Shown here: piece by piece, positions 24,245 to 36,600 of the stretch
How positions within the stretch are numbered: the stretch's first letter is position 1
How the letters are laid out: the number at the start of each line of letters is the position of its first letter
DNA from: Brienomyrus brachyistius
Taxonomy: Eukaryota; Chordata; Actinopteri; Osteoglossiformes; Mormyridae
DNA: 64,000 nt
Assembly: GCF_023856365.1 (NCBI RefSeq)
Contig: NC_064540.1
Location: forward strand, 1,983,501-2,047,500
Direction of reading: 5' to 3'
The notes under the pieces: generated by a model
What the model was told of the DNA's origin: nothing
Database searches by the model: none
The model's input: the letters and a program-made list of their open reading frames with translations, nothing else
Program-made: the position numbers and the translations under genes

Positions 24245-27200
24245 TAACCCTTGATTATTTTTTCTCAGTTTTTAAGGGCCCCATGATAGAAAATTCCAGG
24301 GGCCTCCGCCCAAGTTAATGTGCCACTATCCCTGGCTAATAAATAAAAGGCAACTTAAACATGGGAATGTAATTCCAGTAACTAACAAAAAAAAGAAAGT
24401 TAGTCAGAAAAACATGCAAAGTCTGCAGGTTTGTAGGAAGAATGACTCCCAAATTATAAGGACTTGCCCTCAACCAGAAGGTGACCAGTTTACATCCCGG
24501 GAGGGGCCCTGTTACAGCACTCAAAAGGACGGTACTTAACTTGAATCATTACTATAAATCCCTATGAAGAAAATGCCTACTAACAAAACAAAAAACATAA
24601 CAGAGGTTTAAACCTTTTCATGATCAGTGAGCCAAGAGTCTAACAAAACATTTACTGAAGCATAAGTACAGTGTTTTCTCTTTAATATCCACACTGCACA
24701 TAGCTGCTTCCTCTACCCCTTCCTGCCAAACAGGAAAATGGTGGTGGTGGGGGGGGGTATTTCTTCACAAAGCACTTTGGATTAATTTGTTGCCTGTTTG
24801 TGTTGCTGTGACAAGACGAAGCTTTTCCCTTCACGCCCAGCTGAATCCCGGTGATTAAAGAGACGAGAAAGAAAACCATCTGCGTGTCACATTCATCTGT
24901 CATGGTGGAACATCCCCCATCAGGGCCGCATCACTCAAAAACGAGGCACCAGGTCCGACGAGAGGGAGGGCCAGCCAGTCGCCCGCAAAGGCGGGGGGGG
25001 AACTGAGGACCAGAGGGGTACGGGGGCCATCGGAGGTCACTGACTCACTCCTCACTCTGTCATCTCTCCAAAGGAGAGCCCCAACCCGGCCCCCGCCTGC
25101 TTTGATAGCCCATCGGAGCATTTCACGGGACTCACTTCTCCCAGTGCAGGTGGAAACAGGTCGAGGTTACAACACTGCAGAGGAGTTCCTGCAGTGTACC
25201 TTTGTATATATATATATATATATATAACTCTCTTTAAGGTTTAAAGGCACTGTGCTCCTGTATAGTGTCCCAAACCACTGCTGGTCTCCGTTGCCTCATT
25301 TTCATTTGTCTCATTATGAACAATAACAGGAAACCATTCAAGTCCGGCCACTAACAATAGTACAAAAGACCCAGAAACCAAGTTTCTGACAATTACACAT
25401 GCTAATTTCAGGGAGGTGGAAATCGAGAAGGGTTCAGCTACAGACGCCTATGGAGTGGAGCTCCAGTGGAAATACGTCATCTCCATGGGAAATACGTGAT
25501 CTCAACTCTGTGTTACAGCGAATAGACCCTAACCTTAACCCTAACCGGAGCTCCACTTTACGTCCTTAAAGATCACGGTCCGCGGGAACGGATTAAGATT
25601 AGCATCTGAAACAGAACAGACCCACAAGCTGCTCACCAGCCCAGAGCAAAGCTTGTATGCATAAAGAGTGCATAGGACAAAAGAGTCAACTTAGTGAAGC
25701 ATTTAGGCTGCAAAAAGACAAGCCAGGTGCCCAAAGCTCAGGAGCGCATTACTTCGGCACTTACCAAGCCGCCGCGAAGGAAAGCAGGTCTCCCCCCGCT
25801 ATGTGAGCCTGGGAGAGCCACCAGGCTTAATTCTCACCGTAATGCCGGAATCCCATTACGTGTGCCTCCGCAGACGCCACTGTTAAGCAAATAGATAACA
25901 ATGACGATCCCTCATGCTGTCATTCGGTCCCCTCCCCCGGGGGCAGTTTCCCTGCCGCTGTGCCGGTCCCCTGGTTTAATTGCTGTTGGCCCTGCGGCCG
26001 TCTGCCTGTCTGCTGGGCTCTCTGCACTCCTTACGATGTGTGTGTAGGTGCGTGTGGTCTGGGTCACACAAACACATGTGGCGAATGGACCTGTTACCAC
26101 CAGCCACGCCCAGCTCCGAACCCGGCTGCCCCTGTCCAGGTTACATGCCCATTCTGGGGTCAGAACCCTGGGCCGACAGGACCCGAGCCAAGCTGTCAAG
26201 CCACACCCACTAGCCCCGCTGCTTCTAGACGACAGAGCAGTTTAGGGTAATAATTATCCGAGCGCTCAGCTAAACGCCGGTTTCAATCAACAGAAAAGAC
26301 ATGTTGCTGTTTTGCTATGGAGAAGCAAAACCCGAAAACCATCTTCCGGCTGTGAATTGGGACTTCGTGACATTCCCAGTCATTAGTCTGCGGTAGACAA
26401 TAAAGATCTGAAGTCGTGCTCCGAAAAAAAAAAACTACTCGTATAAATAATGGGGATTAATAATAGTGCAAATCAGAATAATATAATTTAATTTAATTCG
26501 GCCGCTGTGAAAAATCTAAAACGATAACGACAGCTTTTCTCTAACGATTCAGCCTCCGCGCCCCCGCCCCCTACAAAAAAATCATGGGTTTTAATTTTAC
26601 ACTCCAGAAACTCTAACCTCAAAGCCTGTCCGTACCCACACAGTCACACACAAAGCGAAAATAGCCTAAATTAAGTTATTCGCCGTACGTTGCAAATGTC
26701 TAAATTTTGTTATGGCTGCTTTGAGAGGCTGGCAAGGAAAAAGCACCAATTAACAGTAAGGAAGATTGCACTCAAATCAATATCCTCCCCACCAGACATA
26801 AAGGAACTGTTTTTTATGCTGCCATTTACTAAAATACATTTGCCGCCATACATTACGGTTCGAATCCAAAGGTCTGTATTCCCGGTGCTTTTTCTCAGAA
26901 GCGGCCCACAGAATTCAATTTAACATCATGATTATAAAAAAGTAACATGTTGCAGTACAGCGGACTTTTAAAATATACAGGTCGATCATATTTTTTTAAA
27001 TAATAAAATAAAATTTAAAAAACTCGTTTTTCAGTACCGTTATGTGTATTTTCACTTGCTTTGCTGGCGCTTTGATCCAAGGCAACTCCATGCACTAATG
27101 CATTAATAAAGTTAGATGATTTACTGACAGTTAGGCACCTAAGCTTAAACAGGGTTTTTTACAGCTGGGTGGGGTCTGCTCTGCAGTGCAATGGAACAGA

Positions 27201-28602
27201 TTGCTTGCAGGGTCGTTCTAATAACATAATAAAATGTAATGTATATATTGTATTTTTATGAATATAGACGCGATGAGACTCTAACGCATGTTGAAGGCTG
27301 TCCGCGGGCTGGTTCCGTTCCCATTTTCGGTCTCTCCCTTTACCCTGTGAACCACATTATTCGCTGGTAGGCTACCCGTCCACCTTGGCGCTGGTGGCGA
27401 GGCAGTAGCCATCTGCCATAAAATAAAGATCATAAAGTGTAGAGAGCATGCGGGGGGTGTGCGTTGTAGGGACGGTTGTGTAAGAAGAGTTTAAGGTGAG
27501 CTCGGGGAATCCCATGAGGCAGCTGGAAAGCTGACGCCACAAGAAAAAGATCGGCCGTCAACTGTCGGTGATCGGCCGTCAACTGTCGGTCTGCAGAGGC
27601 AGGCCGTGATTTTCTGCATGGCCACATTTGCATTTTATGCCTGTCCCGAGCAGAGCCTCAATAGGCCGGAATTATACATCTAGCAGTCACCACACTGCAG
27701 AAACTTTGGACTCCAAAACACAAAGTCGTATATAAAAAGTGAATTAGGGAGTTTCTCCCTTGATTTGTTGACGGTGATCATGTATCTAACCGGATTTGGA
27801 TTTGGAAATGCAATGTTTTAAATAAGTTGCGAGGAAACGGGTAATGGTTGTTAACAAGTCATTTTCATCTAGGGTTGAGCGGCTGTGAGTAGACGTCCCC
27901 TACTGGAAAAATAGGGGAAGACTTGCGTTCGCCGTCTGCGGGAATTTAAGCGCAATGGGGACCTCTGGTGGTCGTCATAAAACATTACAAACGGTCGTCC
28001 AAACGCGGGATATAGCACGATGTCCTAGCCACTCTTCGGCATGTGTTCGTCCGTTTATCTTGCCAGGAAGTGTAAACATTGGGCACTTTCTTCACCTCCG
28101 TAACTTAGCCATAGCTAACTTAGCTATGTTCACGGTACACAAATACAGAAAACACACTGAAGTTAACTTGTTACATCTGTAATGGCAATTATCAGCTCGG
28201 TGTTTAATTTATGTGACTTAATGTTATTAAGAAATTGAAGTTAGCTATGGAGGTTTAAAATGTAATTTACGCTATCTCACAAGTTTAGGTGTGTTCGTCT
28301 CATGAGACTCAAACAAAGTCTGATTTTGATCAAAAAGTTAATACCAGTGATAAATGCGATTGTTAGAAATAGTTCACAGGTATAAGGCTTCATCATCTTA
28401 AAGAATGTTTAAAAAGGAGAATTCTGGCTTCTTCCGTTACACTGAAGCCTTGTGGTCTGACTAACTCCCAGTGCTGAAATGGGTTTCAAGTCAGTGGGTC
28501 ATTTCCAAATATATATTGTGGGTCCATTGCAGATATTATTTATTTGCCACTCATTCTTGTATTGCATGGTCCTGTCTTGTATTGCACTGCTGTTTGTCCT
28601 AA

Positions 28603-28634
<32 letters not shown>

Positions 28635-29411
28635 ACACACCTTGCAACTGTGGCATAAGAATGTCACTGTGTTCCTCAGAACACAACCATAAAACTTGAA
28701 ACCTGGTGACACAGCAGATCAAATCTACTTGACAGTGAGGCATTTTTCCCCAGATCCTCCCACTCTTTCCACACACACACACACACACACACTTCCAGCC
28801 AATCACAATCCCCTCCCCCACTCTCAGCCAATCACAATGCTGGATTTTTCCAAAAGGGCAGTGCATTCCATCTGAGGGGGAGGGGTTTGTCACCATCCAT
28901 GCTCCCTCGGCCGCCCCGGCCAACATCTCACTGCTGTTTTGGCAGTGATCGGAGGAGGCAGGCAGACAGCTCTGCCCCATGCCTTTGCTCTCTGTATTCC
29001 CATTTATCCTTTCTGGAGCACATCAGCAGAACGTCATTGCTTAATCCGTCTCCTGGGTGACTTTAAGTCCTCCTATCTATGGCCCTTCTAGCATGGAGCT
29101 GCCATTGGCGGATGGAGCCCAAGACCTGGGGTGAAATCAGAACCTGCTGCTGGCCAGGGATCAGCCTGGGCTTCTCCCTCTCCTCTCCTCTCCCTCCCTT
29201 TCACTCCTCTCCCCACCTCTCGCTCCCTCTCTTTCTGTCTCCCTGATTGTGGGCCGAGCAACAGCAAATGTCCACCTCCACACTATCCCAACACTGTCAC
29301 GGCCCCCTTTTGACTGAAAAAACAGGCGTTTCGATGCATAACCGAAAAAGTGGATGATTAGTGAATAAGGCAAACAAGCCAGGAAGCCAACACACAGGAT
29401 GGTAGAATCAC
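24245..29411. other. Gene-poor stretch downstream of stac3
   Basis: 5.2 kb with no recognised gene. It holds a (TA)n tract at 25206-25226, a short telomere-like CCCTAA patch at 25526-25546, a 21-bp duplication at 27549-27590, and C/CA tracts at 28603-28640 and 28772-28791. If the segment at 22347 is a real terminal exon, its partner exons should be sought here. Confidence 0.4.
27549..27590 (+). repeat. Two perfect 21-bp tandem repeats
   Basis: GATCGGCCGTCAACTGTCGG plus T, twice in direct succession. Confidence 0.9.
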
Positions 29412-29417
29412 TTTATT
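29412..29417 (-). promoter_or_regulatory. Probable stac3 poly(A) signal AATAAA
   Basis: Canonical AATAAA on the minus strand, followed within about 25-50 nt by a GT-rich element (TGTGTGTTGGCTTCCTGG). It is the first AATAAA found downstream of the stac3 stop on this strand and gives a 3' UTR of about 1.1 kb. Confidence 0.5.
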
Positions 29418-30545
29418 TAAAGGCATATTACTTTAAATGAAAGCATCATTATTATCATCATCACCATCATCATTTATCCAGGGAAAACACCCCTTTCAGC
29501 TTGAACCGTGAATGTTTTAACAGTGCACAGTTTGTTGGGCCAGTGGAGCAGAGCAGTGGAGAAGTGTATAGTGGGCGTGGCCTGACTGGAAAGGATGCGG
29601 CTTAATAGGGTCAGAATGCAATGGGTGTGGCTCGGCTGCAGGGGGCGTGGCTCAGTGCATTAAGGTGAGGCACAGCATTCAAAGGTGCGGCCCACCATGC
29701 CAGGGTGTGGCAGGGGAGACTCAACGGACGAGGCCGGGGGGGGGGGGGGGGGGGCTGAGGGATTCAGTCCCTGCAAACAGCATGCCGATGCAGACAGGAA
29801 CATGATTTGTGTGGAGTTTCAATTACATGTTGGGTGGACTGCAAGGAAGAGGCTGCAGAGTCTCGCTGACTGTACAGGAACATGTGTGCACACCCCTAAC
29901 CGTAATGTACCTCCCAGTACGCCTGTCACTCACAGTGAGGATGGAACCATTTCTGCCCTCTCCAAGCCCCTGGATCTTAAACACAATAAACAAAACAGTA
30001 AACTGTAAATAAAGCACAAATGGCAGAACGCCACATCTCAGCTTTCAGGCCGGGAACCATGACATTAAAATCCAAGGAGACCATGGTCTGAAAGCGGCGA
30101 AAATCACAGCTAGTGGGGCCTGATAGAAGCAGTTGGGTGTATGGAGGGTTAGGGAGCTTACAAATGCTAAGCCTTACAACTACAAAACACAAAATGGTCT
30201 GACAACACACTCTGTTTACAGATGTACAAAGTCTAAAACACTCAATGATTGCAGGAGGATAACATGGCATATGAATGAGGGCAGCGTATAGCTGCAGCAT
30301 CTCTTCTTGCAGGGTTAAACTCAAAGCGTTATTTTAAAAAAAAGGTGTTTTCTGCGGGGGAAGTGTGCGCACACTGTGGCGTGCCCTTCCAAGAAGATCA
30401 CAACAGATGGTCAGCACTTGTGAGAAACCCCTTTGTTCACCAGTTCTTCTTTCAGGGCTCTTGATCACTGTCCGAGTGTCGGGCTGAGAAAGCGGACGCG
30501 TTCACGTCGGCTCTTTGTGACACCGGGTTCTGGACCAAGACGGGG
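29418..30545 (-). other. Presumed stac3 3' UTR
   Basis: 1.1 kb between the stac3 stop and the proposed poly(A) signal. It holds a G18 homopolymer near 29737-29754 and no coding exon. The extent is inferred from the poly(A) signal only. Confidence 0.4.
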
Positions 30546-30643
30546 TCAGATCTCCTGCAGCAGGTCAGCGGGGAAGAATCCAGCTTGCGTCCAGTGCTGA
30601 CCTTCAGGTACCCATTCACCTCCTCGCCCTTTTTGACCACAAT
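30546..30643 (-). CDS. stac3: stac3 coding exon 12 (SH3-2 end and stop, frameshifted)
   Basis: It begins [20 protein letters not shown] and should continue [12 protein letters not shown] then TGA at 30548-30546. The sequence is one G short at about 30580 (CTGGATTC), so the literal frame runs on to a stop at 30452. The conserved C-terminus and stop survive in the shifted frame. Confidence 0.9.
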
Positions 30644-33600
30644 CTGACGACATGGAAAACAATAAGTAAGACGGCATTGGCAAGCCTGCGTCGTCAGTCC
30701 TGGCTTCTGGGCTCCGTGATCTTGGCGCACCTCACCTGGTCTTTCTTCAGCGTGATCTGCCCCATCTCCCGGTTCCCGACAAAGGAGCGGGTCACCTTGT
30801 AGACTTGTTCCCCGGCTCGCACCCGAATGATGTAAGATGCCGGGAAGAAACCAGCTTTTTCCCCGAGTTTCCCCTGCATCGGCAGGACAGACCGCAGCCC
30901 CCACAGCCATATGTATGAGACAAAACCAAGCTGCCAGCTCACAAGGTACCCAACAGCCACCCCAGGTCGTGGTTATGTTGGCAACTTCAAACAAAGTGCT
31001 AGGTGAGGTAACGATACACCGTAGCGTCTTACCCTCCACCACTCCTCATTGGAGTCGTCGAAGCACGGTGATGCGGTCGCCGGGGCTGCGGGGTCACGCC
31101 ACGCACAGATGCAGACACACAGACACACACCAGAGTTTGTTAGCGCTCATCGATGGCAAAGGAAGCTCTTATAGGGAGAGGAATGGATTAATGCTTAAGG
31201 TATTCCAGGCTGCAGCCTAGGGGCCAAACCTAGCAAAATCAGAGATTAGCAGATTATTTATGTTGCATCAATTTTAATTCTTCTGGCTCCGTAAAATAAT
31301 TCAAGCGTCCCGCTTGGGGTGGGGGGCTCCTAGTCTTTTTAGCCTAGGGTGCCCTGAGGAGATAATCTGCCTCTGATGAGTGTGGTCAGCTCATGGAGGA
31401 AGTGGAGAAGAGGCTAGGCTGTAGGGGCAGACAGCTGAAGTGGGGTGGGGGGGGGTGGGTAGCCTGCAAGACACAGATGTGGAAGTGATAAAGAGACGAG
31501 GACTTACTGGAGGTCCAGGTCGTCCTTCTCAATGGCCTTAAAGCGATAGAGGGCCATATAATAGTGCGACTGGGAGAAGACGCCGAGCTTCCCGGCTGGG
31601 GCTTCTTGTTCTGAAACCACATGGATGGCGGCCAGGCTGTAAATCACAGCCGTATCGCGAGATATTTGGTGCCAATGCGGAGGCCTCAGTGAAACCAATC
31701 AGGCTGAATCATAATGATCCCCGATCTGGCCAATAGGGGCCGGGGCAGAGGTGACCCCGTACCTTGTCGTCTGCTGCCGATTTCTCTCCTTTCTTATCGC
31801 CTTCTGCGTTCCCTGAAACGTCAAAGAGGAAACTCACTCGCACGTCTCCTACAGCCCATATCACGCTGCAGTCACCACAAGAAGACCAGCCTCCTCCTGT
31901 CTGACTCTCAGCTGGCCGGGACCATCCCGGGGCACGTCGAAGCCCAGGCGCAAACGGGGAATACTCACCGCCCTCTGCTCCACCTTCCTCAACTTTGGGC
32001 GGGATCTCCTCCTCTTCCATCATCATCATCATCATCTGCAGCATGGAGAAGCGCCACATTCGGAGCCAAAATGTCACAGTCGAAGCCACTTCAGGCTGAC
32101 AATTACCGCTTACCACTGACAGCTTAACATTGTCGTTTCTGGTTTGCTTTCTGGTTCCTACCAGCAGCACTTTATTTATTTTTTTTGTGTGCGAGCGCTG
32201 TGTCAGGAATAGCACTGTGGAGATGTGCCTCACATCACACCCCCTGAGAACGGGAAGGGGGAGCTACAGAAACCTCAGTGGGGTCACGATTCAACAGCTG
32301 CTCACATGGTTCCCCTAGCTCTGCACCTGTCATTGCCACACCTGCCCGTGAAATCGTAGCGTCAGCTGGGCGGTGGAGCGACCCTAAAGTCCACCGGGTT
32401 CGGTTGGCTTGTGCTTTAAACAAGCAGAGAGCAGGAAGACTTTACGGAAAGCAAAGAGGTGCTATTTGAAAACCCAACAATAGTATCTTTTTACAACTTC
32501 TATAGGAGGCTGAGACTTCATAACGTATATTGTTATATACGATAGCGACATTAAAACAAGCATTATTTTTTTTCTACATCCAAAGTGCGGGTTGCCAGGG
32601 AAACGGATCAGGCACGGCTTTCATGGCGGGCCGCAGCCCCACCCCCGCTCCTAACGGGAGTCTCCTTGACGTCAGAGCAGACGCCTTCACTTCACGCTTC
32701 CTCCCATCCGCCGCTCGCCGGCGTAAAAATAGCCGCACGCCCTTACCGCGGTGGCAGCTCAACACCGGAGGGCTGCCTCTCATTACCATGCCGACCAGCA
32801 CAGAGTGGAGCGGGCAGTGGCCGCGGCAGGAGGGTGGGCACCGCTGGGACGCCGGCGGGGGCCCATGAGCAGCCAAAAGCCGGAAGCCGCCCACATCCTC
32901 TCAGGTTGCTCCATACGGGACCGACGGGTCCAAACATCTGGTCCAGCCCACTGCTGGCCAAATGCACACACATCTGTAACGCAGATACTCCACAAAATTC
33001 ATCTCCTATTACTGTCCTCCCCGTGTCTGTGAGCACGTCGCCCGAAGTATATAACCGGTGACACATACTAGTTGGAACGTCACGCATTGAAGGTGATTTC
33101 CTGTCGGTGACAGTATCCCAATATCTGAATTTTTTATATTAATTGCGAGTGTATTCGTTGCCCTGTACTTCTTAAAGCTCCTGTCGTTTCTACTTGCCAA
33201 ACAATTTTTTTATAGATCATTTTTGATTTTGACCCCACAATAATTCTGCAGCCACACTCCTGATTTTTCAGTTCGATAAGCAAACGACTAAGACGTTATC
33301 GCCATTTCCGACCGACATTCGCAGCGATCCACCTCCTCTCCTTAAACCCCGTGACCCTTCTGAACGTTTTTCTCTTCTTCTTTTGCAGACCCCAGCCTGC
33401 CTGGCAGACCACAGAGCACCAGGAGAGCATCACCTACGTTCTTCTTGTCCTCTGAGCCCTTCTTGCGCTCCTTGTTGGCCATGATGACTCCAGTGCGCAG
33501 CGTTTCGAACACGGGGTCAGTGCGGTTGGACTGCGCTGGCCAGGGAGGAGAGAGTCCGTCAGAGAGACGAGTGCAAGGCACCAGCGCATGGCACGCCACA

Positions 33601-36600
33601 TTTTATTATTAGCATTATTATTAGCGTCCCAACACACGTAGCGTCCAATTTTTCATACTCAACAGTGATTATATAGTTAACATTTTGGCCGTCTGAGGTC
33701 CATGAGCGTTTTCACTAGAGCTGAACGAAAACACATTATATAAGCAGCAGTGAAATGAGGTTTGGGAGATGGAGCAGGTTACATAACAACGGGATGCCAG
33801 CGAGCGCGGGCCCTGGTATGGGATGTCGGGGTTTGGCTCACAGAACGGCAGAAGCTCCTTCACGGTCGCGTTCTGCTGGCTGCTGTAGAGAGGAGAGCTG
33901 TAAGCCCGTCTGAAGCCGGGGGGCTGGAGGGAAGGGGGGGAGGCATGGGGGTGGAAGAGGAGGAGAGGAAGAGGAGGACAGAGAGGAGGACAAGGCAGCT
34001 TAGGGAGGAAATGAATGAGGAAGTCTTTCTACTCGTATGTTATTTAATCATGTCTCAGATTGAAGCCTTTGGCAAAAGCACAGGAAGCACATCTCTGCCT
34101 CAAAATAGCGTCATTCACAAAGACCAGCAATCGTGCTGGTGAGGAATCGGAGACTTGATTCCCTCTAATGTGTCCTTCGCGTGCATCTCTGTTGAGCGTT
34201 CGTCTACAGTGATGTTCATTGATATCTCTGGCCTGAGGATCTATTTTGGTACTACAGTCTCTATAGCGCACAGGTAAGAATTTCCTTGTACTATGTACCC
34301 ACAAGCACTGCAACCACTGGATAAGCAGTTATGGAAGATGGATGGATGGATGGATGGATGACAAGCTTTGAAAATCGAGCTTGCTTTTGTTGAGAATGGA
34401 AACTAAGCTATAGGCACAGCGGCGCTCCCTGCGAATGCGGCGTAGATGGTAGGCAGACCGTCGGCCAAGAAGAGGTGAGGAGGCTCACGATTTTGCCGAA
34501 GCATCTCTGGAACTCCACGTAAGACTGGCACTGGTGGTGGATGTTGGTCTTGCAGTTTTTACACCTCAGAGCAAATTTGTTGTTGACTGAAGGGCAAGAC
34601 AGGAGAGAGAAGCGACGAACTGAGACACCAATATCAACCCCTTGTACACCAATTAGCATGCACTAGCCACTCAGTATCTACGCAAGCAATGCTCATTGCT
34701 CTGTGCTAAAGTACAACAGACAGAAATGCATTAAATACATCTAATAAAGGGCAGGAGTAGCACATTACTGAACAGTGAGGCGCAACATGAGATCAAGGCT
34801 CAAATCCCAAGATGGAAAAGTAGCATTTGGAAGCATTTTCTTTAATCTTTTTGCGCTTATGCTTAAGGCTTAAACACTCAGCTGTGCAAGCCTGCAATAT
34901 CAGACATCACACACGTTGCTATGGGTAAAGGTGCGGAGGTCACAGTGAAACAGACGCGCGGCAGTCTGGCAAACTCACGGACTATCATGCGGGCGCAGAC
35001 GTCGCAGAATTTGGGCTTCTTGCAGTAGTGGTCCTTGAACTTGTGGGGCTTGTCGTTGACAGGCTTGACCGGCTCTGGGGGCGGCGGCTCCTCCTTCTCC
35101 TCCTCCTCCACCTCCTCGTCGTAGACGAAATACACCTGCGGGCCGACGCCCGAGTCGTGTCTCCCTCAGTGGCGGTAAGCTAGCCGGGTAGCTCCGTACG
35201 ATACAGAAACGTAACGTGACGCGGCAAGCGAAACGCAACTGCAGCTAGCAGCGGAGAGGCTAAGGACTCAAAAATCACAGTTCCGTGAGGGGCTCTGACG
35301 TCATACCCATAAAGATAGCATGGCACACAAATATAAAATTATGCATTCTTTCATTTTTTGCAGAACATTTGCATGGACATAATTGTGTGCGTCTGCTGTA
35401 CTTTGACATAAAAATGCCTCAAGTCTTACAAACCAGCACATACCCAACCCAACCCAACCCAACCCAACCGCGCTGTGACTCACAGCTACAGCCCACAGGT
35501 ATGTTAGTCACATGCCATTCTCCGACGTGACTTCCTGCGTGACAACAGATGATCGGAATGTTTTCCATGACACGTTCCATGACATGACGCTCTAATACGT
35601 GTAGGATTAAGCACCTGCACCTTTAGATCTAATTATAATTAGTAACATTGGAAACAACTAAAATATGAATAGGTTCATATCTCATCCCATGCAGGGCAGC
35701 CGGTCATGTGCCCTGAGCTTACCCACGGGAGATGCTGCAGGCTCACTGCCTCGGCGTGATGGATAAGCAGCTTACCTGAAAACATTTCCTGAAACGGTCA
35801 GCTGGACTGACCACAAAGCAGAACGATTCTGATTGTCTGGATTTTTATTTTAAAAAAATGTAACATCTGGCAAGCTGCAGTAAAAACTCCCCTGAAGCTC
35901 CTCTGTTTAACCTCGCTTACGACCCCTTAGCGGCTGTCAATCCATGCTGCCTCTGCATCGAGCAGAGGCCCATCCGTACCAGGAAGGATCTTCCAATATG
36001 CACATTTTACTGTAGCCTCCCAGCTCCCCAAGTAGAGAATCAGGACCATTCCTGTCTTACCTGGGGAACATTCCTCATTCCTTATCCCACGTCCTGGACT
36101 CAGAAGGGGCCTTTACCCTCGGTTATAAATGCACCGAGTGCCACCTCCTTCGTTCGCGATCCAAGGTGTTCCCATCCCCTCAACCTGTCCATCGTTACCT
36201 CAGCCCCTCTCGTTCCATCCTCGCTCAAAAGCACAGCCCCCTTGAACCTCTCTGTTTTATTAATTAGCTCCCTGCCCCACCACATACTGCATCACTCCAC
36301 CAGCTCTACTCTGTTCCAGCGGCGCAGCTGTGGAATTAAGGGAGGTCCGAAAATAGACTTCAACAGAGACCCGGAAAAACTCCCAAACGCAACTGATGGA
36401 GAGTGTTTGACACCGTTCCTAAATATACCGTAAAGCGTGCAGCCTGGGCTCCAACATGGCCGAAACCTGTCCAGTTAGCCTGCGTGCTGATGTCGATTCT
36501 GCATGGGTCTGAGAAGGTCTAAATAGTCTACAACTCACCCTGCACAGCTGTCCTATCAGGCTCTCTTTTGGCACACAAGTATAGAGGGTTAGTGAAACAC

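Noticed and set aside
31714..32127. 137-codon plus-strand frame antisense to stac3 exons 7-8
   Set aside because: Shadow of the conserved minus-strand exons; no independent evidence.
33531..33536. Acceptor GCGCAG for stac3 exon 6
   Set aside because: It would shift the reading frame relative to exon 5; the AG five bases upstream keeps [10 protein letters not shown] in frame.
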